DNA of 64,000 nucleotides from Eutreptiella sp. 'Long Island Sound 2002' (GCA_964036045.1 OZ038382.1:74324687-74388686), one strand, 5' to 3'; shown: positions 24,301-34,171, numbered from the stretch's first letter. The notes: generated by a model not told the origin, from the letters alone. A program made the numbers and translations.

Positions 24301-24452
24301 CAGCTTCATCCACAAGTCGGGCACTGATGCTGCAGTACCAAGGCGTGGTGGCGAACCAGGGTTGTTGCCGAGGGACCACACAGCGGGTGACATACACCGG
24401 CGAAAGCGGAGATTATGAATGGGGATTGTGTCAGACATTGCCCAATAATTAA
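18399..24452 (+). CDS. Large secreted LRR, propeller-repeat and phytocyanin-like protein
   Basis: A single open frame of ~2017 aa, ending in TAA. The frame is open back to 18228, but I choose the ATG at 18399 because the next ~24 residues form a signal peptide (MMRGSWALALGWLLLLPF, likely cut after NGA). Residues ~53-204 are leucine-rich repeats of the LPxxLxxLxLxxNxLSG type. Residues ~235-1514 hold five divergent ~255-265-aa repeats (near nt 19100, 19855, 20640, 21390, 22175). Each has a W/VC-x-LP motif, a VVYNNVVYA-like strand, a GLAV-type strand and a closing GYDxxRxxLLVP, as in NHL or SMP-30-like beta-propellers. Residues ~1518-1622 and ~1628-1726 look like two phytocyanin-type cupredoxin domains ending in CSRGMKF and CRFGMGL; the copper-binding His residues are not conserved. 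The rest is a Cys-rich C-terminal region. No membrane anchor or intron is seen. It is probably an extracellular or cell-wall adhesion or recognition protein; the exact role is unknown. Confidence 0.85.
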   Translation: MMRGSWALALGWLLLLPFLTNGAMQDSWEQGTGPWLANASVCNWTIVNCVNGTIPIELRIVNRGTINPNLADIPSTITQVYVSGNNINGTLGLHQLPATVQALRIVDNIWAGPVNLALLPASLTVLDLTSNNLTGPAQLQALPLALLNLSLANNNLSGILNLAQLPPGLLELRLNDNSFSGALTFPSLPVNLSTIALFGTNHYTCPHPTVPGLADLETSNCLLVQGLNVSSSVHHDQAADVYYITNSQPSAAYLSSYNPSTRSFVAKWCQLPASASAVDGVVVYNNVVYATARTTVHKCSASNGMYLGSIDFCGNPVAALTGLAVSAASTAGRLYVTDKITNMVYSVDLTTDKVSPLPGATRHVTRPSGIAVDGGAVVVVESLGRSITWLDAEDGSFLNRVQSPLYDLDGIVTLAPRTYLLSHRMTMDVYALDPMGNYHVVATALTLPMDIGYDATRNLVLMPTEGRVETAPMITLPAAPTLPPLNAANFTDFGLYWDMGTAMYYAAAKSPAPAAIAAYHPVKGAWNTQWCPLPPGSAVVGTIVAYDGVLYAAGNWTVFKCSVPDGRFLGWVDFGKPLSHITSLALSKTSFPADLFVTSSQGIFKVELGPEPEVEPLDTSRLFNVTGTANIVVDQGMLVVVQTTSPYVVSLDPDTGIPVRQVEAPTTMGLSGMALVQAGTYLLANGAGAMMLKTQADTFLTLANISSPLGGYDPDRRLILAASVNGTVLPLDPSLIMSVTPQSLSALSFFNPTAALAVDRFYFFGVGTAIASFDVLSQAVVASVCDVGSTVKAVVAHDGVLQVLAGSFVHRCRIYDGAYVGNMSLPASVAGTAMAIDPEDGTLYIAGNGLWKVTEDGAQLLAFNGTTLVAVVVEGDMLVVADTGIVNAVYAALQWVDRKTGEKLDKLSALSAMASVIKVAERQYLVSSATSGKLWLLGPQKNFVEVQDYFTAGHSGQLAYDATLGRILVPLGASGVAVISSWTVPAPSGPSFTMPAAAYEATTAVNYSAFAGQLSAFWDFGTDKYYIPGSDPYGANVSRYDPRTNTVVQPWCKLPSTVTTARGVGVYNGVLYIAGKSPVAIYKCDLFSGQYLNFIAISGAASLADVVIDRKAAKLYATDDSFPGGTYSVFSVNLATEQVTGLVARASVTTPEAAVLDEGYLVMVGAGMVSKVDASTGTLVKAITAPQTQLSGIARLAPSTYLVQTPAGAYLLDPFDQYTLVDTPSVTASNIGYDSERGRLLVPVGLGLMVVPFTSPAATMTFLGASAVWYSNDHYYIARSNRTGSAAVSLWNTLNGSLTETWCQLPPEATVLTGITGYGPVVYVSGMTEVYECTQLGYAGKLPVPGATGIAGIAADATRLYMSDASGQVLAMNVSTRAVAPLTYTHNVLAQPGPLALHQGTLLVAEKGGNSIYYVKIISGEVYKTVEGPVAKFTGIAVLGADGRYLVSTASQVWMVNQVEEFIPAVHRGGGALGYDARLRTVLLVEVDAPCYTAGTLHRARFAPPQLASGTFTKVVTPLPASMAVWTMAKYPDVVIVDGGKLLFTVMPGMDLYQFADGAAYASCDATTGLQLQAVVTVPTNFTLLTWTGPGNYYIGTSIYDFCSRGMKFTMTATTADGTSPTHVVTASARPVWTAGFQYARMTLSKMDRLTFISNGAFDLVYTTSPSVFAACNNLSMTPVAPSSNFDGDVPVYWTATTPGTYYFTSTVNNNMWCRFGMGLVVDVVGYSPRGILAPEILLSERWMRVTPTKTLKGSTTAMTLTGFLGNRHLRLKFAEGQVDCAGVAPGLAAGGYEVGLDGQVEVPPVTAAGVYLVCVKYDQDWEPTQVVMQVQELFKCLLSVALYSKMSPLSVAWFLRDASNQSLLATGGFSSSRFTIPSGSYTLSITDGLVDTTSGTTSYTLTLDGKRIASMPEFGNASFTCEPADKAAQGSLYFGMPSCQALVDAHPEFCGCFINGTSKGYGLSVEAASSTSRALMLQYQGVVANQGCCRGTTQRVTYTGESGDYEWGLCQTLPNN

Positions 24453-26558
24453 TCGGTACCAATGGAATGTGTATGTTGTGTGTGTAGTTCAGGTTGGTGC
24501 GGTGTAGTGTAGTGTTGCGCTTGTTGTTGCTGTCGTTGCTGTTGTTGGTATCGTTGGTGTCGTTGTGTTGTTTTTGTTATTGTCTTGTTTGTGTATTAAG
24601 GAAAATTTTTTGCATGCTCTGTGCCTCAATTATTTGATATGGGGATTGGCAAATTATTGATTTTAACTGCACTGATCTTCACAGCACTGACCTACTGCTA
24701 AGTCCCTGTATTATCCCATCATCAACCAGTGCAACACCGTCAGTAGTACGGTTTCTTTTAATATGTTGCCCCCTTACCCCTGGGTGACTACCTTTGGGTT
24801 CTCTCTCTCTCTCTCTCTCTCTGTTTTTTTTAACCCATTATGGCCCTCTTTGTCACAGTTGTCTGTCAACAGAGGTTGGAAGTGTTGGCAAACTGAGCAA
24901 GGATGATTTCAAATTTTTGTTTCACTGGAAGTATCTGCATGCAGTAGAGATAGGATTTCAGCCTCTATCAATGCAAAGTTGGTGTGATATTATGAATTAT
25001 TCCCTTTGTCTCTTTTTTTGTCTTCTTCTTTTTGCTGTTTATTTTTCCGTCCTCCGACCCATATCCCTCTCTTTCACTTTGTTTGGGTTTGAAAGGCAAA
25101 GTGCGCCAATGCAGGATGCATCACTGGTTTGTGAAGTCAATTGGATATATTTCAATTTTGTGTTCACTTTGTACATTCTTGATGTATGTATCTTGATTCT
25201 TCATGATCTTTTCTTTTGTTGTTCTTGATGTGAGTGCCTGGGCAATTGGTTTGTGGTGGCATTCCCTGTTGTGCTATCGTGATGCAAGCTGCAATTGAAC
25301 ACTCAGCAAGACTAGTGGCCATGACCAACTTTGGTCACCACAGAAGCACAAGGAGTGTTTGTTGGCCAGCAGTCGTGGAGGCAGACCAGGGGCACAAGGG
25401 TTGCCCACCAAACTGAATGATGAAGAGGCTGATGCACTGGTACCCAGTAGATTGAGGGGAAGATTTGGGTGAGGTTGTATTATTCGCTGGGCCTGAATCT
25501 TGCAATCAACACAGCGTCGACCACTGTGGGCTGCTGCATTAATCTGCTGCTCGGAAAGGCCCCTGGGGAAAAGTGTTGCACAAAAAGAGCTTACATTGCA
25601 AACCATCAATAAGATGCTGGTATTGCAAATTCACTGTTTGCAAGCAAACAGTTTAAAGTGCTACTCCCATTGCAATCATTGATTAGTTTGCTCCTGTTTG
25701 CAATGATATTCATGCACTCTTGCTCAAGGTCTCCCCGCGCAGGGCTAGGGGCCCCTGGCGGCTCCAGCGTGACAGCATCTCTCCTCCCCTTGGGGTACCC
25801 GCAACCGTGGAAAAATGTGATTGCCTCTTTTTCCTGGCGCCCAAGGTATACAATATGGTATGTGTTTGGAAGCATTTCGTCCTGAGATGCACATCACAGT
25901 GTTTGTTTTCTTCAGCCGTTGCAGAAATCGTAATCTGTAGCCGAAAATTTCCGTGGATCCAGAAGTTCAAAGGGAAATCACAACCTGCAGCACCCAATAC
26001 ACGTGCAGAGTGGGTGAAGCGCAACATAGATGAACTTTGCTTGATATTGTAGTAACGTTCATGTTTGCATGCAAGGTGAGTGCATACAAGTGGTTTGGAT
26101 CATTTCGGGCACATGCGATACATGATACATGTGCTCTTTGTTGCGCTTTCTGTTGTATGTTGCTGTTGGCTTTTGCCATTTCAGTGCGGACGAACGCTTG
26201 TGTTTGGATTTCGAGTGGTTTTGGTGTTCCAGCTCGTTTTTGTTTTCCATTTTTAAGTGGTGTTTGGGTGAGGCGCGCCAATTTTTCGCGTTTGGATCTC
26301 GATTGGCCTCTAGGGGCTGTTCTCCCATACTGGTAGCTAGCTTTTGGGGTGTATGATGGGCATGGGCACGCACACAGCATTGTCATAGTGTGCCGTTGGC
26401 ATTGCACATAATCGTAGCAGCGCTTCCTTTCCCCTATTTGTGTGTTCTTTTGCAAACGGGCACCCTGAGCCGGGTTTGTAGTGATGCATTTTTCGGGTGT
26501 TTACTGCGGGATATCATATTTTGTTTTTCATACTTTTAGACCCTCGATTGCATTCACC
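24453..26558. other. 3' flank of the large gene and unassigned DNA
   Basis: The first ~150 bp after the stop are GT- and TTG-rich, as in a 3' UTR. The remainder carries only short overlapping ORFs. A minus-strand ORF at 25274-25609 has a C-x2-C stretch faintly like a gag zinc-knuckle lead-in, and a plus-strand segment after a TTGTTTTCTTCAG acceptor-like site at about 25915 reads as 40 protein-like codons. Neither is strong enough to call. Confidence 0.45.
24800..24822. repeat. (TC)n dinucleotide repeat
   Basis: Eleven TC repeats followed by a run of T, about 350 bp downstream of the large gene. Confidence 0.93.
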
Positions 26559-27586
26559 ATGGACCTCAATGAGGTGTTCTACACCGGCTCCAATGGGGTG
26601 CGTGTTCCTGCCCTAGTGGTGCGGTTTTCACCAAAAGGATTCATCCATTTGGAGCATTTCAAGATGCAATCAAGGTGGTGAATTCGCAGTTCAAAATCGA
26701 CTCCATTTCTTTTGCCATCCCAAGTGCCGATTCACCACCCCAACGCAGTCGTTCACCGCCGCCACCGCTTTAAGAGTGTCGAAGAAGTCTATCCAGATCT
26801 GCAACACCATCGCTCCGTACAAAGCGACGCGCTCCCAAAACCATACAAAGGTTTCGCGAGGCTAGAAAGCAGCTAGTTGCGAAGGTCAAGAGTTTGAAGA
26901 GTGGATTGATTTCCGTCAACTCTGAAGATTGGAAGGAAGTCATTGAATGGCTGTTAAAACCGAAGGAGAAGACCGGCACGATGAAGTGGGATTTGTTGAC
27001 CACAATGACCTAGATTGGGCTGCTTGGCGCCGTTTGTTTCAAAAACAAGCGACAAATCAATACCGGTACGTGGCTTGATGGACCCTGCAGCCCCTAGTGC
27101 TACCTTTTCAATTTTTTTTAGTGTGATGCTTGCCTGGGTTCCAGGGTCTTGAATTTTGCATACGGCAGACTTTGCTCGTACGCAAGGGATTTTTTGTTGA
27201 ATTTGATGCTTGCCAAGGGTCCCATGGCCCAGAATTTTGCATGTTGCAGCACGCATTGGCATATAGACAAGTTGTTTTTTTAGTTTGATGTTTGCAATGG
27301 GTCCCATGGTCCTGAATTTTGCACCGTGCAGCCCCTGCTGGTACAGAACGATCTTTTTTTTTGTATGATGCTTGCCACGGGTACCATGGTGTTGAATTCT
27401 GCACCGTGCACTTCTTGCTTCCTATTTTCTTTTCTTAGAGTGACCGAAAGCGCAAGGGTGGTACGGTATGCATTGCGGCAAATGCTCGTGCGCCGGCCGA
27501 GGGTCACGGTGGTAGCAATCCTCAACAGCTTGACGGATTGCGAAGTCTTTGGAGGCTATTTGGCAGTGTTTAAGCGAATGTCATAA
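26559..27586 (+). pseudogene. Unknown gene, two exon-like parts, frame disrupted
   Basis: Several stretches read as natural protein but not in one frame. The ATG at 26559 opens a frame beginning MDLNEVFYTGSNGVRVPALV; a shift near 26650 would continue it through a Ser/Pro/Arg-rich tail to about 26770. A second frame covers ~26800-27013 (basic, then EDWKEVIEWLL), and an overlapping one runs to a GTACGT donor at 27066. Joining that donor to the TTTTCTTAG acceptor at 27438 keeps the reading frame from NQYR into VTESARVVRYALRQ and on to TAA at 27584-27586. I do not recognise the family. It is either a decayed gene or a multi-exon gene whose earlier introns I have not resolved. Confidence 0.4.
27066..27438 (+). 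repeat. Putative intron built of ~80-bp tandem repeats
   Basis: Bounded by GTACGT and TTTTCTTTTCTTAG. It consists of about five degenerate copies (near 27070, 27121, 27203, 27287, 27367) of a unit with a T-run, GATGCTTGCC, GGGT-CCATGG and GAATTTTGCA followed by a GCAG-type end. The exon frame on either side stays open when the segment is removed. Confidence 0.6.
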
Positions 27587-28378
27587 GCAAGAACAAGTGT
27601 TTGTTCTTCAAGCGGAGACACACTTTCTTCATTCTAGCCCGCCGTCGCTCACCAGTCGGAAGTGTGCAGAGCGGTATTGTGAGGAGTATCAAAAACAATT
27701 TCTCACAACCAGCCGAATTTTTGGGACATCAAAATATGGTTTGCAACATGGTAGTTTTGAAAACAACCGGGTGTTGGAGGTTTTTTTTAAATTTTCACCG
27801 GTACGTGGAGGTGGTAAGTTTTTTAACAACCGGTATGTACCGGTATTCAATGGACCTAATATTAGATCGATGCACCTATTTTTTTGGTGCATAATGTATT
27901 GTGAACCATGACTACTAGTACACCCAATAAGCAAATGTACTTATTAATATGTGAGTAAGACTTCCCTTGATGATGTCATCATAATCCGTCATGCATAGTC
28001 ATCGGGATGTCACTTGCCAAAGCATCAAAATCATTCCAATTTCCAAAGACTTCAGACAGATTTTGAAATTTTTGACCATGCAAAAATTTTCAAATTTTGG
28101 CGATGCTTCGTTGTGCCATGCGCTTATTCTTAGCATTTTCATTGGGAAAGTGTGGTCCACAGCCAAAGAGTGCCAAACCACAGGCACCTACAGGTCTACC
28201 CCTTCATGGCAAAAAAGATGGCAACCTTAGGACACCTAAGCACATTGCAGATCCCGCTGGTGGCAAAGACATGTACAATGCCTAGGACATCATTGGAGAG
28301 CGCTGACATCATGGGCAAATTCAATATTTGGTGCATTGGCAAAGGTACAGCGAGGCTAATGGCACTTGGTAACCTCTA
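27587..28378. other. Unassigned DNA
   Basis: Short ORFs only. A patch near 27770-27860 contains several ACCGGTA(C/T) words and T-runs. I see no gene, although earlier exons of the neighbouring hAT transposase could lie here. Confidence 0.4.
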
Positions 28379-29341
28379 GCACATCTTGCTGATGCCCTCG
28401 AGAATTTGGCACGTTGGAATGAAGAGAAAAAGAAACGTGATGCTCAGGCTGAACTAGAGGGACAAAAGAAGAAACCAAAAGCGCAAGATGGGTCATCCTC
28501 ATCCAATGCAGATACTTTACAAACCCCTCAACTTGGTCCCCAGCGGAAGCCAACCTCCCTTGTGTGGAAAGCATTTCGTGAAGCAACTCTTCAAGAAGGT
28601 GGCAAAGAGTTTGCTATCTGTCAAGTAAAGCGGTTGGATGGCACATGGTGTGGGCAAGCCATATGCAGGAGTGGTGGGACAAACAACCTATGGTCCCTCT
28701 TGAATGCATCCCATAAAGATTCGGTAGTGCAACAAAAAGCAAATAAGGTACCAACGCGACACACATAGGAAGCAGCATGTGACGGAGTTCTTGAAATGCA
28801 ACACACAACAATCAAATGGACGAAGCACAAGTGGCACAAGGCTCGTAGACGTCTTACATGGTGGGTTATTAAAGCGAAGCGGCCTCCATCCTTTGTGAAT
28901 GGCCAGTCTTTCAAAGAATTCTACTCTTAGATCTCTTGTCGGAAGCTCGAGTCTTGCTGCCTGCAAACGATCACCAAGCATATCCTAGAAATGTCTGCCA
29001 TCGGTTTCCATGAGGTTAGAAGACACTTTGCTCTATTGGTGAAAGCAAAGGTCAAACCATCAATGGCTGCTGATATTTAGTGTGATTCCGCCATTAGTCT
29101 AATGGCCTCAATGCTGTATTTCATGGATGAAAATTGGACACAAATTCATGAAGTCCTACTCAACTGTATAGGCTTCACAGAGGAGAGGCACACTGCTGAG
29201 GCAATACTAAAGCAAACCGTTGAAGACTTGGATCGTTGGGGAGTTATATTCAACGTTATCCATGCTATTAAATCTCCAAAAGCAATCAAGAAAAAGATGC
29301 AGGAGCGGCGGTGGCGACAAGCAAGGCCAGAACACGATCTC
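28379..29341 (+). pseudogene. hAT-superfamily transposase pseudogene with BED zinc finger
   Basis: One reading frame with three internal TAG stops (28766, about 28928, about 29080) carries hAT features in order. First comes a charged N-terminal segment, then a BED-type finger region (SLVWKAF, a degraded C-x-x-C, GTNNLWSLLNASHKD). It is followed by the RPPSFVNGQSFKEF block that precedes the catalytic core, a CLQTITKHILEM helix, and the segment before the core, ADI-stop-CDS where Trp is expected, then YFMDENWTQIHEVLL, then ERHTAEAILKQTVEDLDRWGV. The C-terminal part, with the remaining catalytic residues and dimerisation domain, is missing. The frame starts near a CTCTAG acceptor-like site, so upstream exons are possible. 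No terminal repeats were found for it. Confidence 0.75.
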
Positions 29342-29398
29342 GAAACTCAAATAGGTCCAGAATCATCAACAAAGGGCTGCATAGTTTTAATAATATGG

Positions 29399-29422
29399 AA
29401 TAATAATAATAATAATAATAAT
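29399..29422. repeat. (TAA)n trinucleotide repeat
   Basis: Eight TAA repeats between the hAT pseudogene and the copia tail. Confidence 0.93.
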
Positions 29423-29439
29423 GACATAACAACAAATGA

Positions 29440-29776
29440 ATCGACCTCACACCACATGCACCATGATTTCATCCTTTTATACATCTTGATGTGTCGGTTG
29501 ACATGGGTAGGAATTACCCATGATTGCTTGGCAATAGTTGCCACCTATAGGAGTGCACATGTGCTCCACTAGGGCCTGTCCATCTATGACCTATCATATC
29601 ATGTGCATGCTTGTATGATATTGTCATGTCATGTATGTGTTGCCATTCCATTCCCATATATGCATCCATTACTATGCATGCCCTCCACTCACTATTGGCA
29701 TGAGCAACATTGCTCCACATTAGCCATATATCTCTCACATCAACATTCGTCTCTCTCTATGTTGGCCTTGCCAACA
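29440..29776 (-). repeat. Possible copia 3' LTR (boundaries approximate)
   Basis: On the minus strand the segment starts TGTTGGCAAGGCCAACA, a typical LTR opening with an inverted repeat, downstream of the copia RNase H. A TATAAAAG box lies about 300 bp further in (29473-29481 on the plus strand). The other LTR is missing because the element is truncated at 34171, so neither end can be confirmed; the right limit is the first base of TGTTGG and the left limit is a guess. Confidence 0.35.
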
Positions 29777-29784
29777 TCACACGG

Positions 29785-30965
29785 TAGGGATGCAGATTCG
29801 CAGCGAATTCAATTTGAATTCGCCGAATTCGCTGCGAATTCGTTCGCAGCGCGAATTCGCTGCGAATTCGGCCTGAAATTCTTAGTACTGCGAATTCGGG
29901 GCGAATTCGCGCTGCGAATTCGCAGGCGACGGCAAAATGATCACGCATGCGCCGTCTTTACTCCAGATGAAAAACTAACTTTGAACTGTGCGATGCAATA
30001 TTTTTTTGGACTTGATACAATGAAAACTATGATGATTCTGCTTCGAATGAGCCGTTGATTTTCTTGTCCGGTGCCTGCGTACTCGTTTTCGAAAACAAAA
30101 TTTACTTTTGCGTTTTGAACACACCGCTGTGTCCGCCTAGCTCCACCGAACACGGCGATACCCTCCATTCTCCCCAGAAGTCCACCAGTTTGGAGGAAAA
30201 CCCGTCCCGAACTTTTGATTTTCGACTTTTTTTTTCTAGTTTTTGACAGTCAAAACGTGTTGCCCCTTGGCAACCACGCACTGTCGGGCGTGTGTGGAAG
30301 GAGAAGCAGCCGAGAGCAGCCCGACGCAGCCGCAGTGAGGCCCTGGGCACCCACAACTGCTCCAACCTTCCTTTAAGCTATGTACATAGCCCCTTGTAGC
30401 CCTTGCATATCCTTGACAGCGGTACCCTCCTTACCCTTCCCGGTGCCGTGTATGCTCTCTCTTAGATGACTTCAAGTCCAACGATTCAATTCAAGAATGC
30501 AATGAATGAAGGCCCAATAAGGGCAACAAGTGGTTCACATGTGATGGTTTGTGTGTGGATTGGTGATCTTGCATGCTTCGTTGCTGCTTCTTTTCCGAAA
30601 CGCATTTGAAAGAATCAAGGAACTTTGGAATTCTTGGTTTTGATTTTCTTTTTTTTTGTCCAATCGTCAAATCGTTTGAGCATGGTAAATGCAAGCAACA
30701 ACAAACAACAAAAATTGCAAGGTTACGGAAGCTTTTGGGAAATCTTTTATGCGATATGGTACTGGGTAGTGGCATACCCATATGTAAACAGGTGAATTGC
30801 AACCTAGAAGGTAAATTGTACGTGCCTATGGATTCAATCAAGCGAATCAGGGAGGATTCGAATTGGAAGTTGCGAATTCGAGTTCAGAGCGGTCCACGAA
30901 TTCGTGCGAATTCGGGGCGAATTCGAATTCGAGCGAATTCGTGCGAATTCGAACCTGCATCCCTA
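29785..30965. mobile_element. Non-autonomous hAT element, 1181 bp, with 8-bp TSD
   Basis: The ends are inverted repeats: TAGGGATGCAGATTCG at the left and the complement of TAGGGATGCAGGTTCG at the right. The element is flanked by the identical octamer TCACACGG (29777-29784 and 30966-30973). A TAGGG-type terminus and an 8-bp duplication are hallmarks of hAT transposons. The subterminal 150 bp on the left hold nine GAATTC words and the last 120 bp on the right hold seven, mostly as GCGAATTCG, as expected of subterminal transposase-binding repeats. No transposase is encoded, so mobility would depend on a hAT enzyme in trans. It interrupts the 3' tail of the copia element. Confidence 0.88.
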
Positions 30966-31006
30966 TCACACGGATATATATATACTCACCTTTGACATTG
31001 CACCAC

Positions 31007-34000
31007 TCATTGTGATCCATCACCACAAGACAAAAAGCCGGATGTGATCACTTGCACCAAAGACTTAGATGAGAAGTCCTTGGTCACACATTTTGCATAT
31101 TGCAAATGAGAAGGCACCCAACTTAGGGATTCAACCTCCTTAGTCGATAAAACATTCTTAAGAATGGCAATGTCAATGAGCAACCTTTTTTCTGTTGCTC
31201 CCTTGTGATGGTACACCGTGTCATACACACTCTTGCAATCGGTCCTCACTCTCACCTCAAGCGCATGTCCCAATAGGGTCTCGGACAATTCATTGAGTGG
31301 CACCACCTTATCAATCACATCATTGACACCCAACAACTCCCCGGCAACAGTACTCCTCACCACTCGTCGAATTTTTTTTGAGTACCAACAAATGAGATTC
31401 ATTGGTCCACGACCCCCCCCAAAAAAATATCAAATTCCCCTCAATGGATGCACATCCCTCGGCCGTACCAAAAGAGGCACCGGAATACACAATGAATGTC
31501 CAATCCCCAACAAAAGGTCTATATATCAAGGGCACATGCAAGCCTTTGAGGTACTTGACAATTCTATGTGCCAAAGTGAGATGCTTCTTCCCAGGATGCG
31601 CCAAACCCAAAGAAAGATTGCAAACTTTAAAAGCAATATCCGGCCTCGTTTGACCGGCAATCCACATGAGCTTACCAAGCAAAGAGCGAAACAAAGTGAT
31701 CTCGTTAGGGTCCAATGAATCATGCGGCTTTCCATCCACGGGCACCACCTCCAAAGATTCAATGTATTCTTTTTGACTCACATAAATCCCCACAATGTGT
31801 CCATCTTCCGAGAGTAGTGTGCTCACTTCCAAACCAATGTATGTGAACGATCCATGCTTTTCACTTCCTAAAGGGAACCTCTTGCCTAATTCGGGAATAA
31901 ACCCCTCCTTCCACTTTCTTGTACCCGCATAACAAATATCATCCACATGGATTGCCATCATGCCACATAGTTTGCCCATTGATGTGAACATGACCAAACA
32001 TGGATCAATGGTTGTTCTCATACCACCATGTGGCTCCAAAAAGTCCATGAGCGACTCATACCACTTGAGACTTGCCTCCTTCAAACCATACACCGGCTTC
32101 TTCAACCTCCATACATGACCCGTTGGCACATTTGCTTCCATTGGGGGTTCCAAAAGTACCTCTTTATCAAAGCCTCTTCCTTGAAGAAATGCCGTCTTGA
32201 TGTCAAGGGAGCTTGGTACCCAATCATTGTTGACACATATCACAAGCATCAACCTCCATGACTCCTTTGCAATTGTGGGTGCGGATGATTCATCCATATC
32301 ACATTGCACTTCTTGGAATCCCTTGGCCACATACCTTGCCTTGTATCTTGGACATTCCGGCGTCTCTTTGTTGACCTTTGTTGTGAGGACCTATCGTCCC
32401 TTGATCACATGATGGTGTGGTTCCCCCTTCACAACGTCACACACGCCCAACGTGTCCCATTGTTTGAGCTCTTGATGCTTTGCCTCATACCTTACATTCA
32501 CTTGTTTCTCATGGGACAATTGCAAACACACCAATTGATCCCTCAACCCTTTGAGTTGTGTGATGGAATAGGACAACAAAGACAGATGTGCCTCCTCTTC
32601 TCCGTCATCATCATACAAATACCTCAAATCTCGTGGTAGATTGGGTGTTGTCACTTCTTCATTTCGGGCCTCATCAATCACCACTTCCTCGATCGGTGCC
32701 ATGTTCTCACTTCTCAATGTCATGTGTCCCCCCTCCATTGAGTCAACCTTCGCATGACCCGTCGAATATTTGATCTTCTTCACCCGAAATGGATGTAGTC
32801 GCAACACGGACGCCGCCCACTTGACCACAATCAAGTCATCATCACTTGCCATCAGCTTGCAAGGCCCTCTCCACCCGAATTGCCCTTTGCGCGATGGTTC
32901 TCTCCACACCAACACCTCATCTCCAGGCTGCACATGATCACCCCTGCGTGTATCCAAGTTCTCCGCCCGTTGCAATCTCACCAATGCATCTTGTTGCCAA
33001 TACCTTCTCTGTGAATCCACCATCTCATGTTGCAACCTCTCCACAAACCTTAGATGCTGCTCCGGTAGATCATCCGGACACATTGAACCCATTCGAGTCG
33101 GGGAATCATCCAATGCATTTGGCAAATTGATTGTTTTCCCATATTGAATTTGGGAGGGGGATATACCCGTGGAACCCGGTGTAGCATTGTGTGCCATCAT
33201 GGTGGAATCAATGGCCTCCTCCGATTGCCTGCTTGGATTCTCCTTGAGTGCTTGCTCAATCATTCTTCTCAAATTCTCATGCTTGGCCTCTACTTGCCCA
33301 AGACACCAATGTGCTCCACTTGGTGTCACATCCAACTTGATTCCCAATCTCTCACCCACAAAACGAAATACCTTGTTGTCAAACTCCTTTCCCATGTCGG
33401 TGATGATCCTTTGTGGCACCCCAAAGTAACGCACCCATGAAGCAATGAACATCGTGAGTACATCCCATGGTTCCTTGCTTTTCACTCTATTTATCACCAC
33501 AAACTTGGAAAAGAGATCAAGCACATGCAGGATTGGTATCGAATTCACAAAGAAGAGATCCATTCCCAAATTGGCATTTGGTCTTGCCTCACTTGGAAAA
33601 GCTACAATTAGAGAGAGATAGGAACTCTTGAGCTCCTCACATGAATGACAATGGAAGTCTTTGTTTGCTTATTCCAATAAACCCATGGATGTGCTTCTAC
33701 CACCAAGGACTTGATTTTTTGCATATTTCCATGCCTCATATTCTTGTGGAGCTTCATCAACCATCATGCCATATCCTCTTTGGTTGCAATGTCTTTCACC
33801 ACTACACCCAAGGCCAAATCAAGATTGAGATCACCATCCAATAATTCATTCCCCATGGTATCCATGGGGTTACACCGTCATTTTTGACCCAAAGGCAACA
33901 AAAGATGACCCGACCTTCTCTCCAAACATTTGATCCACAACTTCTTGGTAGTTCCCGGAATTTGGATGCTCACCACACCGTTGAAGACATGAAGCACCAT

Positions 34001-34171
34001 ACAAAGCTTTGATAATGTAGCTGTTGCCAACAACAAAGGCACGGGCGAAGTCACCACATCAATTTGAAATTTCAATGGAATCCCCTTCAAAACCACATGC
34101 AATTGCCCCGTTTCCACCGATTTGAGTGTATTCCCATCACCAAAGGTAAATTCGTTCTTTGGGCATTCCAC
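31007..34171 (-). pseudogene. Ty1/copia pol pseudogene (protease, integrase, RT, RNase H)
   Basis: Order on the minus strand: a retropepsin-like region (33878-34171, FTFGDGNTLKS and SPVPLLLATATL), a pre-integrase segment (about 33640-33850, KLHKNMRHGNMQ), integrase (32391-33640, with GMDLFF, IITDMGKEF and VEAKHENLR supplying the D, D and E), reverse transcriptase (31320-32390, SLDIKTAFLQG, KPVYGLKEASLKWY, HVDD) and RNase H (31007-31402, RTDCKSVYD, WVPSHLQYA). Integrase before RT defines copia. Breaks: a TAG at 32391-32393 where Trp is expected in VIKGRWVL, a frame change upstream of integrase, and a frameshift in RNase H at the C9A7 homopolymer near 31410-31426. Gag and the 5' LTR are lost at 34171, where gypsy sequence begins. 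Confidence 0.88.

Noticed and set aside
25274-25609. Minus-strand ORF with a C-x2-C stretch resembling a gag zinc-knuckle lead-in
   Set aside because: Only the first Cys pair and a loose helix pattern are present; the His and last Cys are absent and no neighbouring retroelement sequence supports it.
29757-30995. ORFs inside the hAT non-autonomous element
   Set aside because: Frames rich in RIR/EFAA residues simply translate the GAATTCG subterminal repeats; none resembles a transposase.
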